Assembly (NCBI RefSeq): GCF_003255815.1
Contig: NC_037682.1
Span: forward strand, 7,748,209-7,812,208
Reading direction: 5' to 3'
DNA length: 64,000 nucleotides
Source of the DNA: Theropithecus gelada
Lineage: Eukaryota > Chordata > Mammalia > Primates > Cercopithecidae
Under the pieces are notes generated by a model that worked only from the letters and a program-made list of their open reading frames with translations, searched no databases and was not told the DNA's origin. Of this stretch, positions 21,100 to 32,920 are shown piece after piece. Each line of letters opens with the position of its first letter. Position 1 is the stretch's first letter. Made by a program: the position numbers and the translations under genes.

Positions 21100-24054
21100 T
21101 TTACAGGCTTTCCGAATAAATGAAAGAAACTCTACTTGCTTGCTTTGCTCCATAGAAGTCATACGACGTCAATGCATGTGTGGCTAGATTTGGGGTGGCC
21201 GAGGAGAATGGGGGACCAAGGCTGTTAGAAGGGTCCATCCAGCTGCCCTGATGGCACAAGGAGCTTTCTGCAGGATGGACCATGAGCCAAGACAAGGACA
21301 GGACAGATGCAGGCACTACCCAGAGCTGAGCACAGACCAGCGTGTTCTCCACCTGGAACCTCCAGCTGGAAGCCTGCTTCTGTTTGTCACCCAGGACTAA
21401 CAGTGCTGTTGAGCATGTGAGCGACTCATTTGCCAGGGCAGCAGCGCATAACCTTGCTACCGTTTAACTAAGCCAGACACTTACTCCCCCCGCTTGTGTT
21501 TTTCTCAGATGAAGAAACCCTTACAAAGTCGTAGTAATTGTTGGTTGCAGGGTATTTTACAATTGCATAGAAGGTTAATTGTTGAATTTTTCGACACCGG
21601 GCTTTCTGTGTAAATTGAAGACAGCATGGATCATGCTGTGTTGCTCCGCTGCAGTGAGTGGTCAGGCCCCTGTGTCCCCTTCTGCTCATACCCCATGTTC
21701 CAGCCATGCCAAACTGCATGGTTTGTGACCACACAATGGCCAGTGTCCTGGCCACACCACTCTCTTCCCTTTTCCCTTCCGGCCAGTCCTCTGTCATTCA
21801 CCTTGTCTGTGAGTCTCAACTCCCGCGGTTTCCTAATACCTGAGTCCCCTCCTCCCACCACTAGTTCAGCGCCGGCGCTTGCTTCCTTTGGCCCCCACCA
21901 TACTTGGTTTCTCTTCTTTGTTTATGTGTCTAGTGCCTTCCCTGATGTGAGCTCCTGGAGGGCAGGGACTGTGTCTTGTCAGCTCTGGCTCCCCAGTGCT
22001 GGTGGAGACCCAGGCAGGCTGCACTGAACCGAATAGGACATGTGGTGGTGATTACATTTTTGGTCCAATCCAGTAGTAGCCTGTGAAATGCTCACTGCAG
22101 GTAGAGCTGAGTAAGCTGTGACCCAACTCTCAGGCAGCTTCTCCTCTGTGGGGAGCGGTAGGGACGCCTGTTCCGAAGATCATGTCCTGCATGACCTCTG
22201 TGTGCTGAGGAATGAAGCACGAGTGGAGATGGCTGGGGCCCATGACCAGTATGATGCTGGGCAAGTCACTGGGAATGGCACTCCTGGATGAGGCTTAGGC
22301 CGGGTGCAGGCTCCATGCAGATACTTCCTCCAGCTCCACCCCCCCCGCCCCCAGCAGCTCACCAGCCAGATGGCAAATCTCAAGGCGAGTGTGGGAGTTG
22401 GTGGCACCTCTCTGCCTCCAGCTGGGGAAGAGGCACCCAGTGCCTATCCTGGTGCTAGGATAAGGACAAGAATTGTCACAACTAGCAGCTATGGCACTGG
22501 ACATGGGGACTTTCCACCATTTCCCACTTTGCCGTTCCAGCTGATCCTCTACTCTTTATTCCCAGGCAGGGCCCCTGGTTTGAGTGTCATTCTGGGCTCA
22601 CTTTCCGGGTAGCTGCCCCCTTCCTTTGGGGGCTGGAAGGGAAGCAGAAAGCTGCTTGTTGTCATCTTGGGAAAAGATGGAGAAGAGGCGGAAACAGAGG
22701 TGTTGGTGCTGGTCAGGATCCTGGACCTGAAGGAATGTGCAGGATCCCTCCACCCTGACTTTTCAGTTAATGCATGTTCTTGGGGACATCGGGGTGTTCA
22801 GACCTCTCTGCCTGGCTTGGATCAGGGTGCGCTTACATTCCCGTAGCAGGCTCAGCCCACCCGCTCTCTTCAGATGCCGTCTCCTGTCATACACCGAGCG
22901 TGCCGAACCATGCAAGACCTCTGACCAATTAGCCTCGGGTTCAGGAGCCCAGGCAAAAGATCTAACAGTGAGCTATTGACTGTGCCTCCTTCCAAGGAGC
23001 TCGTCAGAGCCCAGCCTGGTGTTTTGCTTTCTTGCGATGGTGGGGTGGTGCCCAGTAGATGGGAACTCTGCTCTGGCTTCTGACTGGAGTGGCCTTTAGG
23101 ATAACACTGTTAAATGACCTGAGCTGGGTGGTTTCGTAGTATGTTCACACATGTGAACATCTGCTTGCTGATAAATCGTACTGGGCCACCAGCTCACACT
23201 AATCACCAGGTAACATGTGCCTTGGTGAGGGATCCAGTCTTCTGGCTCTGTGGGGAGACAGGCCCATGATGTCACCAGTTCCCAGGTAGACAACCTAAGG
23301 TATAGTGAGGTCTTGGCAGGAAGGAGGAAGACATTAGACTCCTTCTTTTTTCTTCTCCCCATTGAATCTTCTGCTCCTTTCCTTAGGCCAGATGCCCTAT
23401 CTCTCTCCTGGCTGGCTTTCCCAGTCCTGGCCCTGGCCCTCCCTTCTTTGTGAAACTCAAACACCACTGCCCTTTCATCTTTCCACCAGAACTTGTGAGC
23501 AGTGGCTTTTGACCGCTGCTCTTCCAGCTCACCCCTGACCTGGTGTTTGTTTTTTTATCCTTTCCTCAGTCTACTCAAGGCCCACCCCTAAGCCAGAGAT
23601 TGGCTCCCAAGCAGCCTCTCTCTCCTGGGAGCGGTAAAGGAGGGGACAGTTCTGGAAAGTCATTGACAGGGGATTAACCTAGAACATCAATTATAAACAG
23701 GCAGCAGGCCTCGGGCCCAGACTTGGGTGTTCCAGACTTGTGGCCTCCCTGGAACTCTGCAGACCAACTGCCATGGTAAGAGGACTGACTTTCAGAGGCC
23801 TCTAGGCACTCTGCCCTGGGTAGGGGTGCCCACACATCCTGGCCATTGTTGCTCTTCCCTCTGGAACTTGGCAGCCTTCTAGCTCTGGGAAGAGCAGAGG
23901 GTAGAAGGATGGCAACAGTCCTTAGAGAACAGGAATCCAAGGGAGGGTTGGACCAGATCGTTTCTCAAGGGCTCTGGGGACCGTTCTGGTCAGGCATGGG
24001 CAAGCTGGGGGGGCAGGAGGTAGGCAAACCCTACTTCACCTAAGAACAGATTTT
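21100..24054. other. Alu-free unique block (2.95 kb)
   Basis: Longest Alu-free stretch in the left two thirds of the window. Only an L2 trace is recognised, at 21930-22035. No coding exon with homology was seen. It is a reasonable place to look for a non-coding 5' exon or enhancer of PC, but nothing in the sequence proves one. Confidence 0.4.
21930..22035 (+). mobile_element. L2 3' end trace
   Basis: 'gtgagctcctggagggcagg' followed by 'gactgtgtcttgtc' and 'ctccccagtgctgg' is the characteristic L2 3' region. Confidence 0.6.
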
Positions 24055-24364
24055 GTTGTTGTTGTTTGTTTGTTTGTTTGTTTGTTTTTGAGTCTTGCTC
24101 TGTCACCCAGGCTGGAGTGCAGTGGTATGATCTCAACTCACTGCAACCCCTGCCTCCTGGGTTCAAGCGATTCTTCTGCCTTAGCCTCTCGAGTAGCTGG
24201 GATTATAGGTATGCGCCACCACACCCGGCTAATTTTGTATTTTTAGTAGAGATAGGGTTTCACCATACTGGCCAGGATGGTCTTGAACTCCTGACCTCAG
24301 GTGATCTGCCCGCCTCGGCCTCCCAAAGTGCTGGGATTACAGGCGTGAGCCACCGTTCCTGGCC
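24055..24364 (-). mobile_element. Alu with (GTTT)n tail
   Basis: (GTTT)n at 24055-24090, then 'gagtcttgctctgtcaccc' to 'gagccaccgttcctggcc'. Duplication is 'agaacagatttt' and 'agaacagattct'. Confidence 0.9.
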
Positions 24365-25264
24365 GAGAACAGATTCTGCCTGAGACCATGGACAGAAGAC
24401 CTTGGCCATGGATCCGAGAGCTCTGGGCCAGAATGCCCTTGCATGATGGTGACAGTTGGGTGAAAGGCCACATGGTTCCCTGTGTAAATGGCGTGGCTGC
24501 CAGTGGTCATGGGGAGGCCCTGCTCTTAGTTCAGCACCGGCCGGCCCCTCATGTACTATGCTCCAGCTCCCCAGCCAGCTCAGTCCTTCACAAAATGCCC
24601 TGGAGTTACAGAACAGAAAGGCTCAGCTTTCCTTTAGGAATCTGGGAAATTGGAGGGGTGAGGTCATGCTCTGTTCAACATGTGAGGGCTCCTAGACAGC
24701 AGCAAAGGAAAAACATGTTACTACCTGTATTTTGGGAGACCAGACCTCTGGCGTTTGAGTAGGACTCACTGCTCACATTTAAGGGGAGAGAACATCTCCC
24801 ATTTTGAAGAAAACCTCTTCCTCAGTTCAGGAGGAGGAGAAACTGATCAGGTTCCAAATGGCCTCTGGTTCTTTAACTGCAAACAGGCCAGGCTCCCTGC
24901 CAGGTCATGGGATAACAATCCAAGGAGAGGGGAGAGAGCCAGTGTGCACGTGTGTGTACATGCACATGCTTGTGGGAGGAAAGGCTGGGGGGATAGAGGT
25001 GACGTGGACATCTATGTATGCTTCAGCTGTGTTTCCCTCTGCTTAGTCCCAAACTGCTTGGGACTAGCAATTGTTAAGAACGTGCCTTTCCCCTCATCCC
25101 ATCCCCGGGAGTTCTTGGCCAGGGATGGAGGGGTTGAGCTCTGTGGCTTTGTTCTCTGTCAGGTGGTACCTTTCTCTGTGACACCGAGGGAGACCTGCCA
25201 TCAGGAGGGGGTCTGAGGCCGGAAGACAGTACTTACCAATCAGGATGGATCTGGAATGGTCTTG

Positions 25265-25412
25265 TTTGTGTGCTCGGTTTCCTGGCTGGCATGAAATGTC
25301 AGTTTCATGAGGACAGGGACCTGTTCTCTCCTGCACAACTTTCTCTCTGATGACCGACAGTGCCTGGCATGTTGTAAAGGCTCATTCAGAAGTGATTGAA
25401 TGAATGAATGCA
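25265..25412 (+). mobile_element. L2 3' end
   Basis: 'catgaggacagggacctg', 'agtgcctggcatgttg' and a terminal 'attgaatgaatgaatgc' match the L2 3' end in order. Confidence 0.62.
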
Positions 25413-25994
25413 TACTTTTTGTGGGGGCTGCATATTGTTCCCTTAAACTTCCTGCTTCATCTTCCGTTGTTTCCGTGTCAGCCTCTCACCTGGTCATTGT
25501 CTGCTTGGTGCTGCCCTTCCCCACAACTTTGAGAGTTCATGGTACCGCAGGCTCCCTACCTGCCCACTTCTGCCTGAAACTTCTCTTTTGGGCTCCTATG
25601 CTGTGACATACTAGCAGTATTTGTTTGCCCCTCTTAAGACCATCCCTTCCATTTCATTCCTGCCTCAGTTTCTCCTCCTCATATTTCTGCTGTTCCACCT
25701 CTGCTCCTGTGCTCTTCTCAGGAAAACGGGCGAGTGGTGACGCCCTGGGCTGAGCTTTCCAGGGCTTGGGCAGCCCAGGCACCCGTGGTTCTGGTGGGGA
25801 GGGAGCACGCTGGTGGCCAGAGCTGGGCTTGTGGGCAGCAGCCCTCCCCACCTTGCTGAGGCCAAGCTCTTTCTCATGGCTTTGGCTGTCACTTCTATGC
25901 TGATCACCCCCAAATCATTGTTTCTACATTTCTGTATTGGGGTTTCTGACCTTCCAAAATCTGATCTCACCCTGGCAGTCAGACCTTATTTGAT

Positions 25995-26195
25995 GTCGAT
26001 GATTATTAATTTGTAGCATGTATTACATCCCTAATACAGACCAGTTCACATGCATTCTCATATTTAATCCTCCCAATGAACATACAAAGTCAAATAATTA
26101 TTCTTATTTTACAGAGTCTCAGAAAAGTTAGTTCCTCTAGGTAACCAGATTAATTAGCATTAGGGGGTTGTGATCAGGATTTGAACCGGCTCCAC
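25995..26195 (-). mobile_element. MIR remnant
   Basis: 'ttctcatatttaatcctccc', 'cttattttacagagtctcag' and 'gatttgaaccggc' follow MIR in reverse. Confidence 0.68.
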
Positions 26196-26369
26196 TGGCC
26201 CCTGACCCTGAACAGAGTCAGCTTGGAGTCCACACGTGGAGATGAGGACAGTTGGCCCTGTTTCTCCCTCTCACCCCAGTGCACTCACACAGCAGGCACT
26301 GGCGCCCTTCCTAAGGGCCAGGCCAAGTGTCTCCTCCGTGAGCCTTCACTTAGCTCTCCTAAGCTGCTC

Positions 26370-26560
26370 GGCCTGCCTCCTCTCCCTTTTCTCTCGCAGC
26401 AGTGCCTTTGCACACACTATGTGTTTGTTATATGTTGGCTGTGCCTGTCTTGCCTCATCAGCAGAGAGTGATTTTCTTAAAGGCAGAGGCCATGTTTTAT
26501 ATGATCCTCCATCCCTCAAGTGTGCGTTACAGGCAGTTCGCTGCTCAGTAAATACTTGAT
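26370..26560 (+). mobile_element. L2 3' trace
   Basis: 'tttcttaaaggcagaggcc' and 'gctcagtaaatacttgatg' resemble the L2 3' region. Worn. Confidence 0.42.
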
Positions 26561-26589
26561 GCCTCTGATGAGGTGAAATCTAATCACAG

Positions 26590-26815
26590 TCCTTTGCATG
26601 TGTATTGCGGTTTACAGTTTATGAAACCGAAGAGACAATTTGAAGTTTCCCATAAAACAGATCCCTTAATTGTCAGCCCTCTGCGCTGAGAAGGATAAAT
26701 CTGTTTTGTAGACGGACTAACAGGTCCAGAGAGGTAGAGTGAATTCTTCAAGGTCATTTGATGGGTGGTAGCAAAGCCAGAACTTGAACCCAAGGTTTAA
26801 CTCTAAATGCTGTTC
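26590..26815 (-). mobile_element. MIR remnant
   Basis: 'acaggtccagagaggtag', 'ttcaaggtcatttgatgg' and 'ccagaacttgaacccaagg' are the reverse MIR core. Confidence 0.7.
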
Positions 26816-26955
26816 CCCTCCCACAGAATCGCAGCAGCCTGTGGTCCAGACTTGGCCAGGTGGCCCCTGCCAGGCCTTCCTTCCCACTTAGTTATACAGT
26901 TCCTTATTTGTGTTTGTCCTTTCTCTTTCATTAGAATTTGTGTCTTTGTGTGTGT

Positions 26956-27243
26956 GTTTTTCGAGACAGGGTCTCGCTGTGTCACCCACGCTGGAGTGCA
27001 GTGGTGCGATCACAGCCCACTGCAGCCTTGACCTCCCAGGCTCAGGTGATTCTCCCACCTCAGCCTCCTGAGTAGCTGGGACTACAGGCATGTGCCACCA
27101 CGCAAGGGCAATTTTTGTATTTTTGTAGAGACGGAGTTTTGCTACATTGCCCAGGCTGGTCTCAAACTCCTGGGCTCAGGTGATCTGCTTGCTTCGGCCT
27201 ACCAAAGTGCTGAGATTACAGACATGAGCCACCGCGCCCAGCC
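26956..27243 (-). mobile_element. Alu (J/S-type)
   Basis: 'cgagacagggtctcgctg' to 'accgcgcccagcc'. Flanking duplication starts 'ttagaat' on both sides. Confidence 0.88.
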
Positions 27244-27589
27244 TTAGAATGCCTGTCTCTTGAGGGCACAGACCCTGGCTGCTTTTCCCTTTATCCTTCC
27301 AAAGCTCCAGCTCTAAGGCCATGAACCAGAAATCATTTCCTCAAGGATGTTGACACAGTGAGTCACCTGAGGGGCAGGGTGCAGGAGAGGTGGGGCAGGA
27401 GATCAGGAACTGGTGTGGGACATTAGGGGTGGGAGACAGGCCAGAAAGTCTCATGCTCTGTGTAAAAGCTTCTGTCAAATGAAGATGGTGTTTGTCCTGC
27501 CTAGTAGGCGAGGTTACTCTTAGTAGCAAGTGAGAGTGTCTGCTGAAGTGCCTTCTAAACTGCAGAGCGCTAGCAATGTGGTTGTTAAA
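27244..27589. other. Unique intronic sequence
   Basis: A short L2-like 'cttgagggcacagaccctgg' lies at 27260. Nothing else is recognised. Confidence 0.4.
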
Positions 27590-27750
27590 TATAATTATAG
27601 TCTGTAGCTGGGCATGGTGGTGGGTGTCTATAATCCCAGCTACCTGGGAGGCTGAGGCAGGAGAATCGCTTGAGCCTAGGAGGCGGAGGTTGCAGGGAGC
27701 TGAGATCACGCCATTGCACTCCAGCCTGGGTGATGAAATGAGACTCTGTC

Positions 27751-27797
27751 TCTAAATAAATAAATAAATAAAAATATTTATTTATTTATTTATTTCT
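27751..27797. repeat. (AAAT)n/(ATTT)n palindrome between inverted Alus
   Basis: An (AAAT)n run passes directly into (ATTT)n, giving a near-perfect AT-only inverted repeat at the junction of tail-to-tail Alus. Confidence 0.85.
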
Positions 27798-28089
27798 GAG
27801 ATGGAGTCTCTCACTCTGTTGCCCAGGCTGGAGTGCAATGGCACCATCTCGGCTCACTGTAACCTCCACCTCCTGGGTTCAAGTGATTCTCCTGCCTCAG
27901 CCTCCCCAGTAGCTGGGATTACAGGTACCTGCCACCACGCCTGGCTAATTTTTTTTTTTTTGTATTTTTACTAGAGATGGGGTTTCTCCATGTTGGCCAG
28001 GCTGGTTTTGAACTCCTGACCTCAGGTGATCCGCCTGCCTTGGCCTCCCAAAGTGCAGGGATTACAGGTGTGAGCCACCGTGCCCAGCC
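27776..28089 (-). mobile_element. Alu (S-type) inserted in another Alu's tail
   Basis: (TTTA)n tail, 'gagatggagtctctcactc' to 'accgtgcccagcc'. Complete dimer in opposite orientation to the Alu whose tail it occupies. Confidence 0.9.
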
Positions 28090-28126
28090 AAAAAATATAT
28101 TTTTTAAAATAATAATAATTATAGTC

Positions 28127-29751
28127 TGTAGGGACGAACTCAACAACGTGGTTGGATAGAGTCGTACTGGCCTTGTGAGTATTGAGGAGACAGTCAGGAT
28201 GGTGCCTCACCCAGGGTGTGGCACTCCAGCTACTATGAATTATTCTTGTTTTCATAATGATTATAAGACATGACCCCTTCCTTCAGATTGGGGAAAGGAG
28301 TTGGCAGTGCTGAGACTGCATCCGTTTTGGATTGGGATTAAGAAGATGGGAAAGGCAATCTGGCCCCAGGGCTTTCGTAGATCCACTCACCGCAGGTCCC
28401 CGGACCCTGCATACCTCCTTCCTCCCCATGGGGGTTTTCAGCAATCTAATTTCATCCTTGAGGAGGAATTGTTGTATTTGGATGAACACCCCCCTGCTAA
28501 TGTGGAGCTGAAAAGTAAGTCCTGGCGAGTCAGCAGCTGCTCAGCAGGTGGATGGGCTGCGGTGGTATAGTGGCTAGGCTCCTGACAGCCTGGCCTGCCG
28601 CAGCCGCTGTGCTTCCCTCCCGTCCCTGGGGTGTGCATTTGAGGGTAAAGGCGAACTGGGAGCTCTTGCTGTTTGCAGAACTCCAAAACAACAAAACAAA
28701 ATGTCCACTCAGCTGGGGGTTGGCTGGGCAGCACGACTGTGGTTACACAGAAAGCCTGGGGGAAGGGCTGTGGTCAGAGTTTGAGGGACACACAGATGTG
28801 ACTGTGATGTGATACAGCTGGAGGAGGAGGAGGGTGTGATCACAGGCCTGGGAGTGGCCAGGGCAAGAGTGATGGTGGAGGAGGCAGGGAGGAGAGATTG
28901 GTAACTACTAATCACTAGCATGATCAATCTTGACAGTCTGTCTACAAGAGACTCCTGGGTGGCAGGGCAGGACCTGAGGCACAGCTGGGCATGACGGGCA
29001 GACAGGGGTCTACGTGGCTTTGAGCTCTGAGGCCATAGGCAAGCTGTTCATCTGGGTGTCTGTTTCCATGCTTACAGTAATGTTCCTCTTACAAGTCCTC
29101 TGATGATTGAGATCGTAGAAGTCACTCAGTGCAGTGGCTGGCACTCAGCAGTAGCTCACACAAACGATCAGCAATTCCAACACTTGCCACATGGCCGTCA
29201 CAATAAACTCAGCAATAGTGGATGCCCAGAACTCCATCTCCGGGAAGCCTCTGAGCCAGTCAGTGTTTGTGCTCAAACTCCAAAGCATAGGATGAAAGGT
29301 CAGATCATGGGGCTACGAAGGTATGTTCTCCTAGGAGTCGAGAATAGGGAGAGAAAACAGCAGCAACTACAGCCAAGGTCATGTCCTCCCTGGGTTGCTG
29401 TTTACTTTCCTCTTCCAGGAACCGAAGCTGTTTGCCATTGGATTTCTTTACTATCTCCTTGGCTCTTGGACTGAGTACTTTGGTAATCAGTTTGCCCAGA
29501 GAACCAAGCTTTCACCTTGACCTAGGTTCCACAGTGCCTTCCTCCACAGGATGTCGGGGTGTGTCATCTAGCAGAATAGCCGTCAAGACTACCCAGGAAT
29601 GGTTGAGGGTTGCACACTATTTCTAATAAACGGAATTAATGAGCCAAGAAAAGTCAGACACCCAACAAGGGAAGTTGAGGCACCAGGCGACAGTGGAAAG
29701 TCATTACCACCACTAGGCTTGAAGGGGTCAGGAGAAGAAATAGCGTTTCCC
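28127..29751. other. Unique block with one MIR
   Basis: 1.6 kb without Alu. A good splice-donor-like 'aaaagtaagt' lies at 28512-28521, but no paired exon evidence is visible. A MIR is listed at 29020. Confidence 0.4.
29020..29160 (+). mobile_element. MIR remnant
   Basis: 'ggccataggcaagctgttc' followed by 'gtgtctgtttccatgc' and 'gtggctggcactcagcag' follow MIR in forward order. Confidence 0.5.
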
Positions 29752-30035
29752 GGCCGGGCGTGGTGGCTCACGCCTGCAATCCCAGCACTTTGGAAGGCTG
29801 AGGCGGGCGGATCACCTGAAGTCAGGAGTTCAAGACCAGCCTGACCAACATGGCAAAACCCTACTCTACTAAAAATGCAAAAACATTAGCCGGGCGTGGT
29901 GGCAGGTGCTTGTAATCCCAGCTACTCCAGAGGCTGAGGCAGGAGAATTGCTTGAACCCAGGAGGCAGAGGTTGCAGTGAGCCAAGATTGCACCATTGTA
30001 CTGCAGCCTGGGTGACAGAGCGGGACTCTGTCTCA

Positions 30036-30052
<17 letters not shown>
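29752..30052 (+). mobile_element. Alu (S-type)
   Basis: 'ggccgggcgtggtggctc' to 'gggactctgtctc', then A-tail and (TA)n at 30053-30070. Duplication is 'atagcgtttcc' and 'atagtgtttcc'. Confidence 0.92.
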
Positions 30053-30069
<17 letters not shown>

Positions 30070-30070
30070 T

Positions 30071-30545
30071 AGTGTTTCCTGCAAATACCAGTGAGGGCTG
30101 AATAGTGGACACTGGGATGCCAGCAGGGACTGTCATAGCGACAAGACACAGCCTGGGTCAGGACAATCAAAGCTAGTAGAGAGTGAGAAAGACACACCCC
30201 ACATTCTCTCTCCACCTCCTACCTGCCCTTGTCTCCTGCCTGTGCCTCTCATCGGCTGGACCCACAGGAAACCAGCCAGCAAGGGAGCCCAGGTGCCTCC
30301 ACCCACAGGGCTCAGCCTCCCTGGGTCCAGAGAAGGGCATACAGGGAGGCAAGCCAGAGCCCCCAGCCAGGCAGCCTCTCCCCAAAAGGTGAAGCCCCGG
30401 AGGAGGCATCCACTCAGCAGGTGTGGAAAGCAGCAGGGATGAGAGCTCTGGCATCCTAGGGTCAGAGCGGCTGCTGCTGCTGCTTTTTGGGAAGGGGCTG
30501 CCAAATCATAACTAGTTACTAGTTCAAAATTTGATCATAAAGGGC
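30071..30545. other. Unique intronic sequence
   Basis: Includes a short (CTG)5 at 30468-30482. No exon or repeat is recognised. Several overlapping frames on both strands here look like chance. Confidence 0.42.
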
Positions 30546-31606
30546 AATTAGGAAAGATAATGAAATAAAGAGCATCCAGATTGGAAAGCAAGAGTAAAAG
30601 TATTTTTCTTTTCAGCTGACATGATCTTGTATAGAAAAACCTAAGGAATCCATTAAAAATCTATTTGAATTAAGTGAGTTCAGCAAGGTTGCAGGACGTA
30701 AGATCAGTATGCCAAAATCAATTGTATTTCAGTAGCAGTGGGCAAATTGAAAAAATGAAGAAAACAATTCCATTTAAGATAGCATCAAGATAAAATATTT
30801 GGGAATAAATTTAATAAAAGTACAAGACTTATACTCTGAAAACTATAAAACATTGTTGAAAACAATTAAAGAAGACCCAAATAAATGGAAAGATACCCCA
30901 TGATCATGGATCAGAGACTTAGTATTGTTAAGATGGCAACATTCCCTGAATTGATCTGCAATCCCTATCACAATCCAAGATGCCTTCATTAGCAGAAATT
31001 GACAAGACAGTCCTAAAATTCACAGAGAAATGCAAGGGAACCAGAACAACCAAAAGAATCTTAAAAAAGAACAACGTTGGAGGACTCACACTTCCTGATT
31101 TCAGAATTTAACTGCAGTGTGGTACCAGGGTAAGGATAGACACACAGATCGATGGAATCGAACTGAGAGCCCAGAAGTAAACCCTCACATTAACAGTTAA
31201 TTGATTTTCAATAAGAACGCCAAGACAATTTAATAGGGGAAAGAACAGTCTTTTTAACAAGTGGCGCTAAAACAACTGTATATCCGCATGCACAAGAATG
31301 AACTGGACCCGACCTCATACCACATACAAAAATTAATTCAAAATGGACCAAAGACCTAAATGTAAAAAGAGCTATAAGAAGAAAAATAAGTGTAATTCTT
31401 TCTGACCTTAGGTTGGGCAATGATTGTTTAGATACGACGCCAAAGCACAAGCAATAAAAGAAAATGAACTGTACGTCTTCGGAATCAACTTTTCTACATT
31501 AAAGGACACTATCAAGAAAGGGAATAGACAACCCACAAAGTGAGAGAACATTTTGGAAATCATCTATGTAGCCAGGAACTTATATCTAGACTACATCAAG
31601 AACTCT

Positions 31607-31841
31607 TAGCTGGGTACAGTGGCTCACATGGGAGGCCAAAGTGGGAGGATGACATCGCCCAGCCTGGGCAATGTCACAAGACCCCGTCTCTGGAAAAAAA
31701 AAAGGAAACAGAAAATTAGCTACTTGGGAGGCTGAAGCAGGAGGATGGCTTCAGGAACCCAGGAGTTCGAGGCTATAGTGCACTATGGTCGCGCCACTGC
31801 ACTCCAGCCTGGGCGACAGAGTGAGACTCTGTCTGTCAAGT
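31607..31841 (+). mobile_element. AluJ with internal deletions
   Basis: 'agctgggtacagtggctc' to 'gagactctgtctgtc'. The right arm carries the J-like 'gaggctatagtgcactatgg'. The left arm is shortened. Confidence 0.8.
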
Positions 31842-32068
31842 AAAATCAATAATATTATGGGACCACCATCATATATGCATTTAATCATTGACTGCAACAT
31901 CATTGTGTGGCGCATACCTGTAGTCATATGATGGGATATTTAGCCATACAAAGAAGTGAAGTACTAGCACACGCCACAACACAGATGAACCTTGAGAGCA
32001 ATATGCTAAGAAACCAGACCCAAAACCCACATAATTTATGATTCTGTTGATATGAAATGTCCAGAATT

Positions 32069-32372
32069 GGCTGGGCATGGTGGCTCACGTATGTAATCCC
32101 AGTACTTTGGGAGGCCGAGGCGGATCCCCTGAGGTCGGGAGTTCAAGATCAGCCTGACCAATATGGAGAAAGCCCATCTCTACTAAAAATACAAAATTAG
32201 CCAGGCATGATGGCGCATGCCTGTAATCCCAGCTACTCGGGAGGCTGAGGCAGGAGAATCGCTTGAACCCGGGAGGCAGAGGTTGTGGTGAGCCGAGATC
32301 GTGCCATTGCACTCCAGCCTGGGCAACAAGAGCGAAACTCCATCTCAAAAAAAAAGAAAAGAAAAAAGAAAA
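32069..32372 (+). mobile_element. Alu (S-type) in L1M
   Basis: 'ggctgggcatggtggctc' to 'gaaactccatctc' and an (AAAAG)n tail. Duplication 'gaaatgtccagaat' and 'gaaatgtctagaat' derives from the L1. Confidence 0.92.
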
Positions 32373-32556
32373 GAAATGTCTAGAATAGGCAAATCCATAG
32401 AGACTGAGAGTAGATTAGTGGTTGCCAAGGGCTGAGGGAGCTAAGGGTGTTGGGGCATGACAGCTAAGGGATATGAAATGTTCTAAAAGTGGATTGTGGT
32501 CGTAGTTGCACATATCTGTGAATATATTTAAAAAGCCATTGAATTGCACTTTATTT

Positions 32557-32846
32557 GTTTCTTGAGATGGAGTCTTGCTGTGTTGCCCAGGCTGGAGTGC
32601 AGTGGCACAATCTTGGCTTACTGCGACCTCCGCCTCCTGTGTTCAAGTGATTCCCCTGTCTCAGCCTCCCGAGCATCTGGGATTACAGGTGCCTGCCACC
32701 ACCCCTGGCTAATTTTTGTGTTTTTAGTAGAGATGGGGTTTTGCTATGTTGGCCAGGCTGGTCTTAAACTCCTGACCTCAAGGTGATCTGCCCACCTCAG
32801 CCTTCCAAAGTGCTGGGATTATAGGTGTGAGTCACTATGCCTGGCC
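32557..32846 (-). mobile_element. Alu (S-type) in L1M
   Basis: 'gagatggagtcttgctgtg' to 'actatgcctggcc'. Duplication 'cattgaattgcacttta' on both sides. Confidence 0.92.
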
Positions 32847-32920
32847 ATTGAATTGCACTTTACATGTATCATCTGTATGGTATGTGAATTGTATCTCAAT
32901 AAAGCTGTTAAAAACAAAAC

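Larger units (their letters stand above)
24365..26955. other. Alu-free unique block with L2 and MIR traces
   Basis: About 2.6 kb with no Alu. Old L2 and MIR pieces are listed separately. No exon is recognised, and the 153-codon frame at 24755-25216 has no known homology. Confidence 0.4.
27606..28107 (+). mobile_element. 5'-truncated Alu, tail split by an inverted Alu
   Basis: Right arm from 'agctgggcatggtggtgg' to 'gagactctgtctc' with an (AAAT)n tail. The tail resumes after the minus-strand Alu (28090-28107). Outer duplication 'ataattatagtctgtag' brackets the pair. Confidence 0.82.
30546..32920 (+). mobile_element. L1M ORF2/3' end, split by three Alus
   Basis: Old L1 words occur in order: 'acatgatcttgtatagaaaa', 'aggttgcaggacgtaag', 'ttatactctgaaaactataa', 'acttcctgatttcagaa', 'aaccttgagagcaatatgc', 'gtggttgccaagggctg' and 'gtatctcaataaagctg'. 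Many stops show that it is non-coding. The pieces are 30546-31606, 31842-32068, 32373-32556 and 32847-32920. Confidence 0.85.

Noticed and set aside
28450..28520. Possible PC 5' untranslated exon ending at 'aaaagtaagt'
   Set aside because: Good donor, but no CpG-rich promoter, no TATA box and no cDNA memory to support it. One donor match is expected by chance.
28552..28625. tRNA-like 'gcggtggtatagtgg'
   Set aside because: Resembles the A box of tRNA-Gly or tRNA-Glu, but there is no B box (GGTTCGAxxCC) at the right distance and no cloverleaf.
30546..32920. Intact L1 ORF2
   Set aside because: 5'-truncated, many stops and three Alu insertions, so it cannot be active.
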